A DNA stretch of 45,240 bases from Betaproteobacteria bacterium HGW-Betaproteobacteria-16. GTDB taxonomy: Bacteria > Pseudomonadota > Gammaproteobacteria > Burkholderiales > Burkholderiaceae_C. The notes beneath the pieces are model-generated. The model searched no databases. It saw nothing but the letters and a program-made list of their open reading frames with translations, and was not told the origin of the DNA. The translations under genes and the position numbers were made by a program. Shown in pieces: positions 7,907-16,513 of this stretch. The stretch is from NCBI GenBank assembly GCA_002840835.1, contig PHCQ01000037.1, positions 1 to 45,240 of the forward strand, read 5' to 3'. The stretch's first letter is position 1, and every line of letters starts with the position of its first letter.

Positions 7907-8092
7907 ATGGCCAAGTTCGGTCCCAAGGCATCTGAGAAGGTGGAAGAAGCCATGCACGAGATGAAGGAGGGCAAGCTCAAAAGCAGCTCAGGCAAGAAGG
8001 TGACAAGCCGCAAGCAGGCGATCGCCATCGGCTTGTCAGAAGCGCGTGAGGCCGGCGCCAAGGTGCCCCCACGCTCCGGAAAGTCGTCATGA
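7907..8092 (+). CDS. DUF6496 small basic protein
   Basis: A 61-residue lysine-rich protein: MAKFGPKASEKVEEAMHEMK, then a GKLKSSSGKKVTSRKQAIAI segment and a tail SEAREAGAKVPP. This matches the DUF6496 pattern (K-G-LKSG..GKKV..RKQAIAIGLSEAR). Function unknown; composition suggests nucleic-acid contact, which is only inference. A strong GGAAGGAGG lies upstream. Its stop overlaps the start of the dehydrogenase gene (ATGA at 8089-8092), so the two are translationally coupled. Confidence 0.75.
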   Translation: MAKFGPKASEKVEEAMHEMKEGKLKSSSGKKVTSRKQAIAIGLSEAREAGAKVPPRSGKSS

Positions 8093-10620
8093 CGGGGGGC
8101 GTGCACAGAAGCCGGCTGATCACCGGGATCGCCATTGCGCTGGCGGTGATGGCTCTGGGGCTGCTGGGCGCAGGGGCGTGGCTGGTGTCCCTGGGCGGCT
8201 CACCCTACTATGTGCTGACGGGCCTGTCCCTGGCGGTGGTCACGTTTTTGCTACTCAAGGCAAGCCCGATGGCGTGGTGGGTGTACGCGGCGCTCGTGCT
8301 TGCCACGCTGTTCTGGTCGTTGTGGGAAGTGGGGCTTGAATGGTGGGGTCTGGCCGCGCGGGGCGATGTGTTCTTCCTGTTCGGTCTGCTCCTGTTGACG
8401 CCCTGGGTCGCGCGGCGCATGGCCTATCCCATCGCTTCGTCCAGTCAGGCCGGGCGCGACCAGCGCCCGCGTGGAGCCAGAAGCTGGCGGGGTGGCCGGG
8501 GCGCGCTGGCCACCGTGCTGGTGTTGTACCTGGGCGTGGGGGTGGTTTCATGGGTGGTCGATCCTTTTGCGCTTGAAGGCGAGCTGCCGGGCGCCCGCGC
8601 GCCTGCCACCCTTGCTGACCAGGTGCCGGCGGGTGAATGGCATGCCTATGGACGAACAGGCCACGGCCAGCGCTATGCGCCGCTGGATCAGATCACCTCG
8701 CGAAACGTTGAACAGCTCGAAGAAGCCTGGCACTACCGCACGGGCGATGTGCGCGGGCAACCCGGTGATCCCCAGGAGACTACCTTCCAGGTCACCCCGT
8801 TGAAGGTGGGCGACCAGTTGTTCATCTGCACGCCCCACCAGCATGTCATTGCGCTGGACGCCACCACGGGCGAAGAACGCTGGCGCTTCGATCCGAAAGT
8901 GCGTTCCGGCCTGGCTTTGCAGCACCTCACCTGTCGGGGGCTTTCTTACTGGTCACGCAACGGCACCCAGCCTGAAGCCGACGACACACCCGCGCCCACA
9001 CCCACCCAGGCTCCAGAGTCGGTCGCCGGGTTGCCCGAAGCACCTGACTTGCCCGTGGCTGCGCAGGACAGCCCAGCCACAGACGACTGTCCGAGCATGC
9101 TGTACATGCCCACGGCAGATGGCCGTGTCATCGCGCTGGATCCGGCATCGGGCGCGGTCTGTCGGCGCTTTGGTGGCGGTACCGGGCAGATCAACCTCTG
9201 GCGCGGCATGCCCAACGTGCGCCTCGGCGGGTACTACTCCACGTCACCGGTCATCGCGTCGCAACGGGTACTGGTTGTTGGCGGCACCGTGCTGGACAAC
9301 GTGACCACCAGCGAACCTTCGGGCGTGGTGCGCGGGTTCGACGTGGAAACCGGCGAACTGCTGTGGCACTGGGACCCGGCGCGGCCAGACGACAACGCGC
9401 CGCTGGCACCGGGGCAGACCTACTCGGCGAGTTCGCCCAACGTCTGGTCGATCATGAGCGTGGACGAATCGCTGGGCCTGGTCTACCTGCCGCTGGGCAA
9501 TCCGCCGCCTGACCAATGGGGTGGCAAACGCAGCAAAGCCGTGGAGCGGGTCTCGTCGTCGGTGGTGGCGCTGGACCTGGCCACGGGTCGCTTGCGCTGG
9601 GTGTTCCAGACCGTGCATCACGATCTCTGGGACTACGACGTGCCCTCGCAACCGACGCTGTTGGACCTCACCATCAACGGCGCCACCGTGCCTGCGCTGG
9701 TGCAACCGACCAAGCAGGGTGAGTTGTTCGTGCTGGACCGCCGCACGGGCAAGCCGGTGCATGAAGTGAAAGAGGTGCCAGCACCGCAAGGCGCTGCAGA
9801 AGGGGATCACACGGCGCCCACCCAGCCGGTGTCTGCCGTGTCTTTCGCGCCGGAACGCCTCACAGGTGCGTCCATGTGGGGCGCCACGATGTTCGACCAG
9901 CTCGGTTGCCGCATCGCACTTCACCGCCTGCGCTACGAGGGACGTTTCACCCCACCTTCTGTGAAAGGCACGCTGGTGCATCCCGGCAATTTCGGCGTGT
10001 TCAACTGGGGCAGCATCGCGGTTGACCCGGTGCGCCAGGTCGCCTTCACCACGCCGGCCTACCTCGCCTTCACGTCAAAGCTCATTCCCCGGGAAGACGA
10101 CACGTCGCTGATGGTGCAGGCAGACGGCCCCCCGGAGGGCAACCTGCCGGCGCTCAACGAAAACCTGGGCGCCCCGTTCGCCGTGAAGATGGGTCCTTTC
10201 ACGTCACCCCTGGGCCTGCCTTGCCAGGCACCGCCCTGGGGCTACGTGGCGGGGGTGGACCTGGTCAGCGGCGAAGTCGTCTGGCAACACCGCAATGGCA
10301 CGGTTCGCGACGTGACTCCGTTGCCCCTGCCTTTCAAGATGGGCGTGCCCAGCCTGGGCGGTCCGCTCATGACGGCTGGCGGTGTGGCGTTCCTCTCGGG
10401 CACGCTGGACAACTACATCCGCGCCTACGACGTCACCACCGGTGAACAGCTCTGGCAGAGCCGCCTGCCCGCTGGCGGACAAGCCACCCCCATGAGCTAC
10501 ACGGGGCGCGATGGGCGACAGTATGTGGTGGTCGCCGCGGGCGGTCATGGATCGCTGGGGACCCAGGCGGGAGACTCCGTGATCGCCTACGCTTTGCCCG
10601 TGCAGCAGCCGGAACGCTGA
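8089..10620 (+). CDS. gcd: Membrane-bound PQQ-dependent glucose dehydrogenase (glucose/quinate/shikimate family)
   Basis: An 843-residue quinoprotein predicted to oxidise an aldose (glucose to gluconolactone) or quinate/shikimate in the periplasm and pass electrons to ubiquinone. Five N-terminal membrane helices (about 1-155) are followed by an eight-bladed PQQ propeller. Family signatures are visible: EWHAYGRTGHGQRYAPLDQI at the domain start, HHDLWDYDVPSQPTL (the catalytic aspartate region), PTKQGELFVLDRRTG (the PQQ-contacting lysine) and GNFGVFNWGSIAVDP (the conserved asparagine). A proline/alanine/threonine-rich insert near residues 295-340 makes it longer than the roughly 800-residue enterobacterial enzyme. 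Glucose as substrate is the most common case in the family but is not proven. No pqq biosynthesis genes are in the window. Confidence 0.85.
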   Translation: MTGGVHRSRLITGIAIALAVMALGLLGAGAWLVSLGGSPYYVLTGLSLAVVTFLLLKASPMAWWVYAALVLATLFWSLWEVGLEWWGLAARGDVFFLFGLLLLTPWVARRMAYPIASSSQAGRDQRPRGARSWRGGRGALATVLVLYLGVGVVSWVVDPFALEGELPGARAPATLADQVPAGEWHAYGRTGHGQRYAPLDQITSRNVEQLEEAWHYRTGDVRGQPGDPQETTFQVTPLKVGDQLFICTPHQHVIALDATTGEERWRFDPKVRSGLALQHLTCRGLSYWSRNGTQPEADDTPAPTPTQAPESVAGLPEAPDLPVAAQDSPATDDCPSMLYMPTADGRVIALDPASGAVCRRFGGGTGQINLWRGMPNVRLGGYYSTSPVIASQRVLVVGGTVLDNVTTSEPSGVVRGFDVETGELLWHWDPARPDDNAPLAPGQTYSASSPNVWSIMSVDESLGLVYLPLGNPPPDQWGGKRSKAVERVSSSVVALDLATGRLRWVFQTVHHDLWDYDVPSQPTLLDLTINGATVPALVQPTKQGELFVLDRRTGKPVHEVKEVPAPQGAAEGDHTAPTQPVSAVSFAPERLTGASMWGATMFDQLGCRIALHRLRYEGRFTPPSVKGTLVHPGNFGVFNWGSIAVDPVRQVAFTTPAYLAFTSKLIPREDDTSLMVQADGPPEGNLPALNENLGAPFAVKMGPFTSPLGLPCQAPPWGYVAGVDLVSGEVVWQHRNGTVRDVTPLPLPFKMGVPSLGGPLMTAGGVAFLSGTLDNYIRAYDVTTGEQLWQSRLPAGGQATPMSYTGRDGRQYVVVAAGGHGSLGTQAGDSVIAYALPVQQPER

Positions 10621-10636
10621 CCAACAGGTCTGTGCC

Positions 10637-10668
10637 AAAAAAATGGGAAAGTCTCGCGACTTTCCCAT
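10637..10668 (-). terminator. Rho-independent terminator for the DUF2383 gene
   Basis: An 11-bp perfect stem (10643-10653 with 10658-10668, loop TCGC). Read on the minus strand it is followed by a run of seven U (complement of A at 10637-10643). It ends the transcript of the gene at 10718-11176 and may also slow read-through from the dehydrogenase gene. Confidence 0.85.
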
Positions 10669-10717
10669 GGGAGGTTGGCAGGTGAACCCGCTGATGGCAG
10701 GCCCACCAAGCATGCCA

Positions 10718-11176
10718 TCAGTTGCTCATTTCACGCGCCTGATCTCGCAGCGCCCGGATCTGGTTGTGATTGCGCTGTGCGCCTTCGAACTGGATCTCCA
10801 CGACGGAGCGAACCTCCGCCGGCAGGTCGTCCTTCTGCAAGGCAACCCGGTAGCGCTTGAGCGCGGCGTCCTCGCCCCGCTCGGCCTCTTCCAGCATGTT
10901 CTGGTCGGAGTACCCTGCCAGGGTGCCCTTGAGCGAGACCCATCCGCGGTGCAGGGAGCCGGTGGTGCTGCCATCGGTTTCAGCCTTGCCGCCAAACCTG
11001 ATCACGAGCGTCTGCAATTCGGCGGCGGCCTGGGCGCAATCCGATGCGCGGGCCAGAAACAGCTGTTTGATCTGAGGCGATTTTGCGTGCTCGGCGCTGA
11101 GCCGAAAGCCATACTCGCCGTCCTTGGAGGTTTCGATCAGCGTGTTGAGTGTGTCGACAACGTCTTTCTTGTCCAT
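10718..11176 (-). CDS. PA2169/DUF2383-family four-helix-bundle protein
   Basis: A 152-residue, all-helical, ferritin-like protein. It begins MDKKDVVDTLNTLIETSKDG and contains the family-typical EYGFRLSAE..., an R-G-W-x-S-L-K-G segment in the middle, and ERGEDAALKRYRVAL near the C-terminal third. The family is found next to stress and general-response genes; no enzymatic activity is established. The ATG at 11176 is preceded by AAAGGAA; an in-frame upstream ATG at 11239 lacks such a site and adds no family residues. A sigma-54 element lies at 11255-11270 and a strong terminator at the 3' end, so this is a single-gene transcript. Confidence 0.8.
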   Translation of the reverse strand: MDKKDVVDTLNTLIETSKDGEYGFRLSAEHAKSPQIKQLFLARASDCAQAAAELQTLVIRFGGKAETDGSTTGSLHRGWVSLKGTLAGYSDQNMLEEAERGEDAALKRYRVALQKDDLPAEVRSVVEIQFEGAQRNHNQIRALRDQAREMSN

Positions 11177-11254
11177 GACATTCCTTTGAGCGTGTTGGGT
11201 TGATTTCCGGTGCATGGCGTGCCCGGCATGAAGTCGCATGCGACCCCCTCTACA

Positions 11255-11270
11255 GGCAATCGGTGTGCCC
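11255..11270 (-). promoter_or_regulatory. Sigma-54 promoter for the DUF2383 gene
   Basis: Minus strand reads GGGCACACCGATTGCC, with GG-N10-GC spacing. The predicted start is near 11244, about 68 bases before the ATG at 11176. Confidence 0.7.
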
Positions 11271-11281
11271 GGCCCATGCCT

Positions 11282-13543
11282 TCAAGCGAGGTGGACCTGT
11301 TGCTGCTGCGGGCGCGCAAGCAGGGCCTCCTGGAGCGCTGCCACCAGCGCCTGGGGCGTGTACGGCTTGTGTACGAACGGAAAATCGGCCACGTCATCAA
11401 TTTCGCCGCGGTGTCCACTGATCAGCACGATGGGCAGGCCAGGCTGCATCTGGCGTGCACGCTGCGCCAGCATCACGCCATTCATCGGGCCCGGCATGAG
11501 CACATCGGAAATCATGGCATCGATGTCCTGGGGGGACTGCAAGATGCGCAACGCGTCCGTCGCCGATGCGGCACACACCACCTCGCAACCCAAGGACTCA
11601 AGAAGTGCAGTGGTCACGCCACGCAGATCCTTGTTGTCTTCAACCAGCAGCACGCGCATGTCCTGGATCGCAGGTGTCTCGACAGCCACGGCGTCTGCAT
11701 CGCTGGTGACGGCCGCCTGGTGCGAGGGCAGCACCATGCTCACGGTGGTCCCCAGACCTTGCGTGCTGTCGAGTCGCACAGCGCCGCCCGATTGCTGGCA
11801 GAAGCCGTAGACCTGGCTCAGGCCCAAACCGGAGGCGTGCTGCGCGTCCTTGGTGGAAAAGAACGGTTCAAACACCCGTTTGACGATGGACTCGCTGATG
11901 CCACACCCGTCATCGGTCACCGAGACCACCACATAGGCCTCATGGGGGAGCCCCACCACGTCTTCCGGTTCGGCAAGGCTGGCTCGAAGCTCGACATGGC
12001 CATGCTCGGGGATGGCATCGCGGGCGTTGAGTGCCAGGTTGATCAAGGCGAGTTCAAGCTCGTTGGGGTCGGCAAAGAGGGCTGGTGCCGATGGATCGAC
12101 CTGTACGGTGAGCTCCACGCGGTGGCCCATGACGGCCCGAATCAGCTCGGCGGTTTCTGTCATGAAAGCGCGAAGCGGGATGACACTGGGGCGCACCGAC
12201 TGGCGACCGGCAAAGCGCAGCAGGTGCTGGGTCAGCCGGCTGCCCGAATCGACGGCCCGAAGCGTGGCCTCCAGAGCGGCCGTCAGCTCGGGGTTGTCGG
12301 TCTTGCGCAGCATGAGGTGACCGCTGTTGCTGATCACGCCCAGCAGGTTGTTGAAGTCGTGCGCCACACCGCCCGTGAGGCGACCCAGTGCCTCGAGTCT
12401 GTGGCTGTGCGACATGCGCTGCTCCGCGTGGCGGGTCATCGAGATGGCTTGCTCGACCTTCTGCTCCAATTCGGTTTGCGCGTTCTGGATCGACTGACTC
12501 GCGCTCGCCATGGCCTGGGCCACTTCGTTGCATTCCATGATGCCGGTCTCCATGGGCTCTAACGTCTTGCCGCCCTTCATGTCGAGCGCCAGCCGCTTCA
12601 TGAGTTGAATGGGCTGGACGATACCTCGCGAGACCCCCAGGGCTGCCAGCACGGCCAGGGTCAGGAGCAACACGGCGCCCAGCGCCAGGTTTCGCGCATC
12701 GGTTGGCGCCAGTCCTTCGAACTGCGAGCGAGGCATGCCGGTGAGGTAGGTCCAGCCTTGCGCCGTCGTGCGGAAATAGAGCGCGGTTTCATTGCCGTCG
12801 AGCGACTTGCTGTACATCAGGCCTTCACGCGAGGTGGACATTCGCTGGCGCAGATCCTCGGTCGCCAGGCGGCCTGCGTGAATGGCGCCCCCGGGATGTC
12901 GCGCGACCACGCGGCCTTCGCTGTCGATGATGGTGGCCACCCAGTCTGCATCGATCTTTTGCCCGTCGATGATGCGCTGGAACTCGTTGGGCAGCACGGT
13001 CAGCGTGAGATTGAGTACGGGCTGTCCGTTGCGCATCACGGGTTGCACCAGCGACGCGTGATGCATGCCCAGCTCCGGGTTGTGCCGCAGGGGCAGTACC
13101 TGAGGCGCATCCAGCAAGGCCGCCGGTGCCGTTGCCACAGGCGCCAGTGACAGTTGGCCGCGAGGCAGTCGGGTGTTGATCAGCACGCGCCTGGCACTTC
13201 TCACTTCCAGCCAGCCCTCCAGGCCCGTGAGCGAGCGTCGCGCCTGGTCGTCGAATTCTCGCAAGGTGCCCAGGGGGATGTCGGGCGCAGACTCCAGCAT
13301 GCGGGAAAGGGCCAGGCTGCGCACCACGCCGGCCCGCTGCGCCAGCTCCAGGCTCAGCACCGTGGAAAGCGCTCTGGCCGTGTCTTCCAGCAAGGCCTGA
13401 TTGGCCTCGCGTGCGAGGCGGTGTGACAGGCTCATTACCCACCAGCCTGTCAACAACGCAGGGACAAGAATCGACAGGACCAGCAGGATCAACCGCGAGC
13501 GGATGGAAGTGGGCCTTCGGAAACGGTGCGCCCAGCGCTTCAT
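11282..13543 (-). CDS. Membrane hybrid sensor histidine kinase with C-terminal receiver
   Basis: A 753-residue two-component sensor. TM1 spans about 18-38, a periplasmic Cache-like sensor domain about 40-282, TM2 284-304, then a HAMP-like linker and coiled coil to about 375. The kinase core carries H395 in GGVAHDFNNLLG and an ATPase domain with the N, G1 and G2 boxes (NLALNARDAI, DDGCGIS, GLGLSQVYGF). A receiver domain ends the protein, with its acceptor aspartate in MISDVLMPG. The start at 13543 is chosen because the basic N-terminus and TM1 begin there and AAGGAG lies upstream. Longer in-frame starts would run into the MITE-like element. It has no adjacent partner on its own strand. Confidence 0.85.
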   Translation of the reverse strand: MKRWAHRFRRPTSIRSRLILLVLSILVPALLTGWWVMSLSHRLAREANQALLEDTARALSTVLSLELAQRAGVVRSLALSRMLESAPDIPLGTLREFDDQARRSLTGLEGWLEVRSARRVLINTRLPRGQLSLAPVATAPAALLDAPQVLPLRHNPELGMHHASLVQPVMRNGQPVLNLTLTVLPNEFQRIIDGQKIDADWVATIIDSEGRVVARHPGGAIHAGRLATEDLRQRMSTSREGLMYSKSLDGNETALYFRTTAQGWTYLTGMPRSQFEGLAPTDARNLALGAVLLLTLAVLAALGVSRGIVQPIQLMKRLALDMKGGKTLEPMETGIMECNEVAQAMASASQSIQNAQTELEQKVEQAISMTRHAEQRMSHSHRLEALGRLTGGVAHDFNNLLGVISNSGHLMLRKTDNPELTAALEATLRAVDSGSRLTQHLLRFAGRQSVRPSVIPLRAFMTETAELIRAVMGHRVELTVQVDPSAPALFADPNELELALINLALNARDAIPEHGHVELRASLAEPEDVVGLPHEAYVVVSVTDDGCGISESIVKRVFEPFFSTKDAQHASGLGLSQVYGFCQQSGGAVRLDSTQGLGTTVSMVLPSHQAAVTSDADAVAVETPAIQDMRVLLVEDNKDLRGVTTALLESLGCEVVCAASATDALRILQSPQDIDAMISDVLMPGPMNGVMLAQRARQMQPGLPIVLISGHRGEIDDVADFPFVHKPYTPQALVAALQEALLARPQQQQVHLA

Positions 13544-13628
13544 GGATTCGGTGCTCCTTGTGCCTTCAATGGCTTCGCAGCGGGTCGCTGGCGCTCGTGC
13601 GAGTCTGGCGCCCATGGACCTCCACTGG

Positions 13629-13786
13629 TGTCCCGAGTAGGAAGTTCGCTTCATAAAGACGCCGAGAATCGCCGCCATGCTGCGTTGCAATTCCTCGCGA
13701 TAGCTTCGGCTATCGCTGTGGTTTGCGCCTTGCCTGACGCCGATTTCGACATCTTTATTTCATCAACGAACTTCCAACTCGGGACA
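13629..13786. mobile_element. MITE-like palindromic element, copy 2 (CTGG target duplication)
   Basis: A 158-bp element related to the one at 2049-2208. Terminal inverted repeats of 20 bp with one mismatch run from TGTCCCGAGTAGGAAGTTCG (13629-13648) to the complement at 13767-13786. It is flanked by CTGG at 13625-13628 and 13787-13790. The central hairpin is GCGATAGC-TTCG-GCTATCGC, with the stem bases identical to copy 1 and a different tetraloop; GCTGCGTTGCAA and GGTTTGCGCCTTGCC are also shared. The element is non-coding and a large imperfect palindrome overall. It lies between the hybrid kinase gene and a candidate sigma-54 promoter. Confidence 0.8.
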
Positions 13787-13933
13787 CTGGCGTGGGAACA
13801 CGGTTTGCCTTGCGCCCGTGTTGGGTGTCGTCGAGGGCGAAGCAGCCCCTTCAGCACTTTTCATAACGCCATCATGAAACCGTCTTTCCACCGCCCATGA
13901 TCGAGCCACTGAACCTGTTCCACCCAGGGTCCG

Positions 13934-13949
13934 GGCAATCGGCATGCCC
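13934..13949 (-). promoter_or_regulatory. Candidate sigma-54 promoter pointing at the hybrid kinase, separated by the MITE
   Basis: Minus strand reads GGGCATGCCGATTGCC, with GG-N10-GC spacing and a close match to the element at 11255. The predicted start is near 13923, about 380 bases before the kinase ATG at 13543. Removing the 158-bp element and one CTGG would bring it to about 218. Confidence 0.55.
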
Positions 13950-13985
13950 GCATGGACACCGGTGGCTGGAAGCCCGGGGAGCGGG

Positions 13986-14013
13986 ATTGCCAATTGCCAA
14001 TTGCCAACTGCCA
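13986..14013 (+). repeat. Short tandem repeat, 7-bp unit x4
   Basis: Three copies of ATTGCCA followed by ACTGCCA, in the leader of the receiver-protein gene at 14065. Such a tract can vary in copy number by slippage; whether it does so here is unknown. Confidence 0.8.
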
Positions 14014-14064
14014 CGGCGGAAGTCCTGCTCGCCTGTCCTGCCCCCTTCTTCCATTCGTCTCTCA

Positions 14065-14508
14065 ATGAACGCCATGCTCCCTGTGTCTGACTGCCATGAC
14101 TCCCTTCGGTCCCGATGCGACGCACTGCGGGTGCTGATCACCGACCAGGAAGTAGAGGCTGCAGAGATTCTGGCCATGGTCATGAGCCATGAAGGCCATA
14201 CCGTTGCCGTCGCGCGCGATGCAGGTGAGGCGCTGCAGCTCACGGACCTTCTTCGTCCCGATGTGAGCATCCTCGATATCGGCATGCCGGGTCTGGACGG
14301 CAGGAGGGTCGCTCAGCGCATCCGCCAGACGCCATGGGGCGCCTCCAACCTGATCGTCGCCCTGACCGGCTTCGGTGAGGAGGTCGATGGCCTGTGCACG
14401 CGCGGTTCAGACTTCGACGAGCATTTCACCAAACCCGTGGCCCCGTCGCGACTGCTCTGCCGGATCGCGGCATGGCGGCACATCCGGTGCCATTCGTTCC
14501 ACAGGTAG
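14065..14508 (+). CDS. Stand-alone receiver-domain response regulator
   Basis: About 147 residues, essentially one receiver domain with no output domain. It shows LRVLITDQEVEAAEIL (first acidic position replaced: D-Q instead of D-D), the acceptor aspartate in VSILDIGMPGLDG, the conserved threonine in VALTGFG and lysine in FTKPVAPS. Without an output domain it probably acts as a phosphate shuttle or sink for one of the nearby kinases. The ATG at 14065 is a compromise: the frame is open to 13897, but that extension crosses a tandem repeat and has no domain. No clear ribosome site is present at either start, so the start is uncertain. Confidence 0.7.
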   Translation: MNAMLPVSDCHDSLRSRCDALRVLITDQEVEAAEILAMVMSHEGHTVAVARDAGEALQLTDLLRPDVSILDIGMPGLDGRRVAQRIRQTPWGASNLIVALTGFGEEVDGLCTRGSDFDEHFTKPVAPSRLLCRIAAWRHIRCHSFHR

Positions 14509-14535
14509 GTGGGATCAGCTTTGCAGGGAAATGCC

Positions 14536-15051
14536 ATGTCTGTGTTCGAACTGGTTGCCGCCACCTTGCGTGCCGAGTTCTCTGACCTGCTGCAGGTCGA
14601 GCAGGTCACGCGGGTGACCGCGCGCATGGCGGTGGCCTTGCTGCTGGGCGCGGTGATCGGCTGGGACCGGGAGCGCCGTGATGCGGATGCGGGTCTGCGC
14701 ACCCACATGCTGGTGTCGCTCGGCGCGGCGCTGTTCGTGATGGTTCCTGCCGAGTCCGGCATGGGTTCTGACGAGCTGAGTCGGGTGATTCAAGGCATAG
14801 TTTCCGGCATTGGATTCCTGGGTGCGGGGGCGGTCCTGAAAATGGGCAGCGAGGGGCGCATTCATGGGCTCACCACCGCGGCCACCGTCTGGGCCACAGC
14901 AGCCGTGGGCATGTCGGCGGGATTGGGTCGCGAGGGCACCGCCGTGCTGGCCACGGCATTCATTCTTCTGGTGCTGGTGTGGTTGCGGCGCCTGGAGGTG
15001 CGCAAGGCGCACCGGGAGCGGTCCCGAGATCGACGCCATCCAGCCAAGTGA
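14536..15051 (+). CDS. MgtC/SapB-family membrane protein
   Basis: A 171-residue inner-membrane protein with four or five hydrophobic segments and the MgtC signatures: ALLLGAVIGWDRERR, GLRTHMLVSLGAALF, then GIVSGIGFLGAGAVLK and GLTTAATVWATAAVGMSAG. Only the membrane MgtC domain is present; the C-terminal ACT-like domain of Salmonella MgtC is lacking, as in many SapB-type members. Relatives affect magnesium limitation, acid stress and ATP synthase activity. The ATG at 14536 has AGGGAA upstream; the in-frame ATG at 14509 lies one base after the preceding stop. It follows the receiver-protein gene by 27 bases and is likely co-transcribed with it. Confidence 0.85.
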   Translation: MSVFELVAATLRAEFSDLLQVEQVTRVTARMAVALLLGAVIGWDRERRDADAGLRTHMLVSLGAALFVMVPAESGMGSDELSRVIQGIVSGIGFLGAGAVLKMGSEGRIHGLTTAATVWATAAVGMSAGLGREGTAVLATAFILLVLVWLRRLEVRKAHRERSRDRRHPAK

Positions 15052-15154
15052 TCTGGCAGTTGCGGGGGCGGCGGGTTCATGCAAATAATCCCTTTTTCCC
15101 CCACCCACCCTATGAACATTTTCCTGAGAAGTCAGGTGTAGAGAAGGATCCTTG

Positions 15155-16513
15155 ATGCCATCGCACGATCCCGGTCTTCAGGCGCTGGCCGACCATCTGG
15201 CGTCGAGACGCGACCACATCGTGGCCACCTGACGTTCCGCAGTGGAAGCCGACAAAACACTGACCACCGGCGCTGCCCTGGGCCGCACCCAGATGGTCGA
15301 TCACATTCCCGCCTTGCTCGAAGGCTTTGAGACGCAACTGCGCGAGCCGGCGTCCGATCCTTCCCACCGGGGTGATGCCGCTGCACACGGACTGCACCGG
15401 TGGCAACAAGGCTTCGGCCTGGCCGAAGTCGCTCGTGAACTGGGCCACCTGAACGAATGTGTGGTCGGCGAAATTGACCGCTGTGTGCATTTGCACATCG
15501 CGCACACGCCAGACGTGCTTGCCCGTGCACGATCGGTCTGGGCCAGCATTTTCAGCATCGCCGTGAGCGCCAGCACGGCGCAGTACTTCAAGCTGCAGCA
15601 GATGGAGTCGGCCAGCTATGTGAATGAACTGGAAGAGGCGTTGCGCAAACTGGGCGCACTGGAGCGGCAGCGCGCGTCACTCTGGCAGCAGGCCGCACAC
15701 GATCTGCGTGGCAACCTGGGCGTGGTGACAAATGCGGCTGTGGGGCTGGGGTACCCCAACCTCGATGAACCGGGCCGGGAGAATTTTTTGCGCATGCTTG
15801 GGCGCAACATGCGGTCGCTGCACAACCTGCTGGATGACATCACCAGTCTCGCCAGGCTTCAGGGTGGTCAGGAATCCCGTCGCCTGGCGGCGGTCGATGT
15901 GGATGCGCTTCTGCTGGAGCAGGCAGAGCATCTGCGTGTGGCTGCCGCTGCACAGGGATTGACACTGGAGCTGATGGGTGAGCGCGGCTTTCGGGTTCAG
16001 AGCGATCCGGTCAAGCTTCAAAGAATCGTACAAAACCTGGTGCTCAACGCAATCAACTACACCGCCACCGGGCGCGTGGAGGTGTCCTGGGAGGCGCAGG
16101 GTGCGAAGGCGCCGGCGCAATGGGTGCTCCAGGTGAAAGACACAGGGCCCGGACTCGCCCCCGTTGCAGGTTCCGATGTGCTGGACGCCCTGGAAACAGC
16201 GACCGAGAATGCGCGCGACGTGGCCCGCGGTGCCCAGCTTGGCCAGGTGGTGCACGCGCCGTCCGATGACACCGGGCCTGCCGATGCAGCGGCCTCACAG
16301 GATCAGGATGATGGCACCCCCTTCAACCATGGCGAAGGCATTGGCCTGGCGATCGTCAAGCGCCTGTGCGAGCTGCTGGACGCGACCATCCAGGTCAAGA
16401 CGGGGCGAGATGGCACCTGTTTTCGCATCCTGTTTCCGACCCAATACCCTTCCGGGAGCGCTACCGACGACACCGACGCCAGCAACGGTCACGCACAGGG
16501 CACGGGCCGGTAG
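15155..16513 (+). pseudogene. Sensor histidine kinase interrupted by an in-frame TGA at codon 26
   Basis: From the ATG at 15155 (GAAGGA upstream) the frame reads LQALADHLASRRDHIVAT, then TGA (15230-15232), then RSAVEADKTLTTG, and continues open to 16513. The text on both sides belongs to one N-terminal domain (RsbRD-like, usually with a tryptophan at this position), so a TGG-to-TGA change is the simplest reading. The rest is intact: a helical sensor domain (about 30-150), a HisKA with histidine in QQAAHDLRGNLG (about 184), and an ATPase domain with NLVLNAINYTA, DTGPGLAP and EGIGLAIVKRL. It has no membrane segment. Translation could restart at the GTG at 15242, which would remove part of the first helix. 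It could be a true mutation, a sequencing error, or a tolerated read-through. Confidence 0.75.

Noticed and set aside
11210..12562. Long open frame antisense to the hybrid kinase, and similar ones at 18840-20396 and 41202-43199
   Set aside because: They mirror real genes on the other strand, have no domains, and are expected in GC-rich DNA.
14507..14523. TGGGATCAGCTTTGCA ahead of the MgtC gene
   Set aside because: Spacing is right, but the predicted start would fall on the ATG at 14536, leaving no room for the ribosome site; the gene is probably read from upstream.
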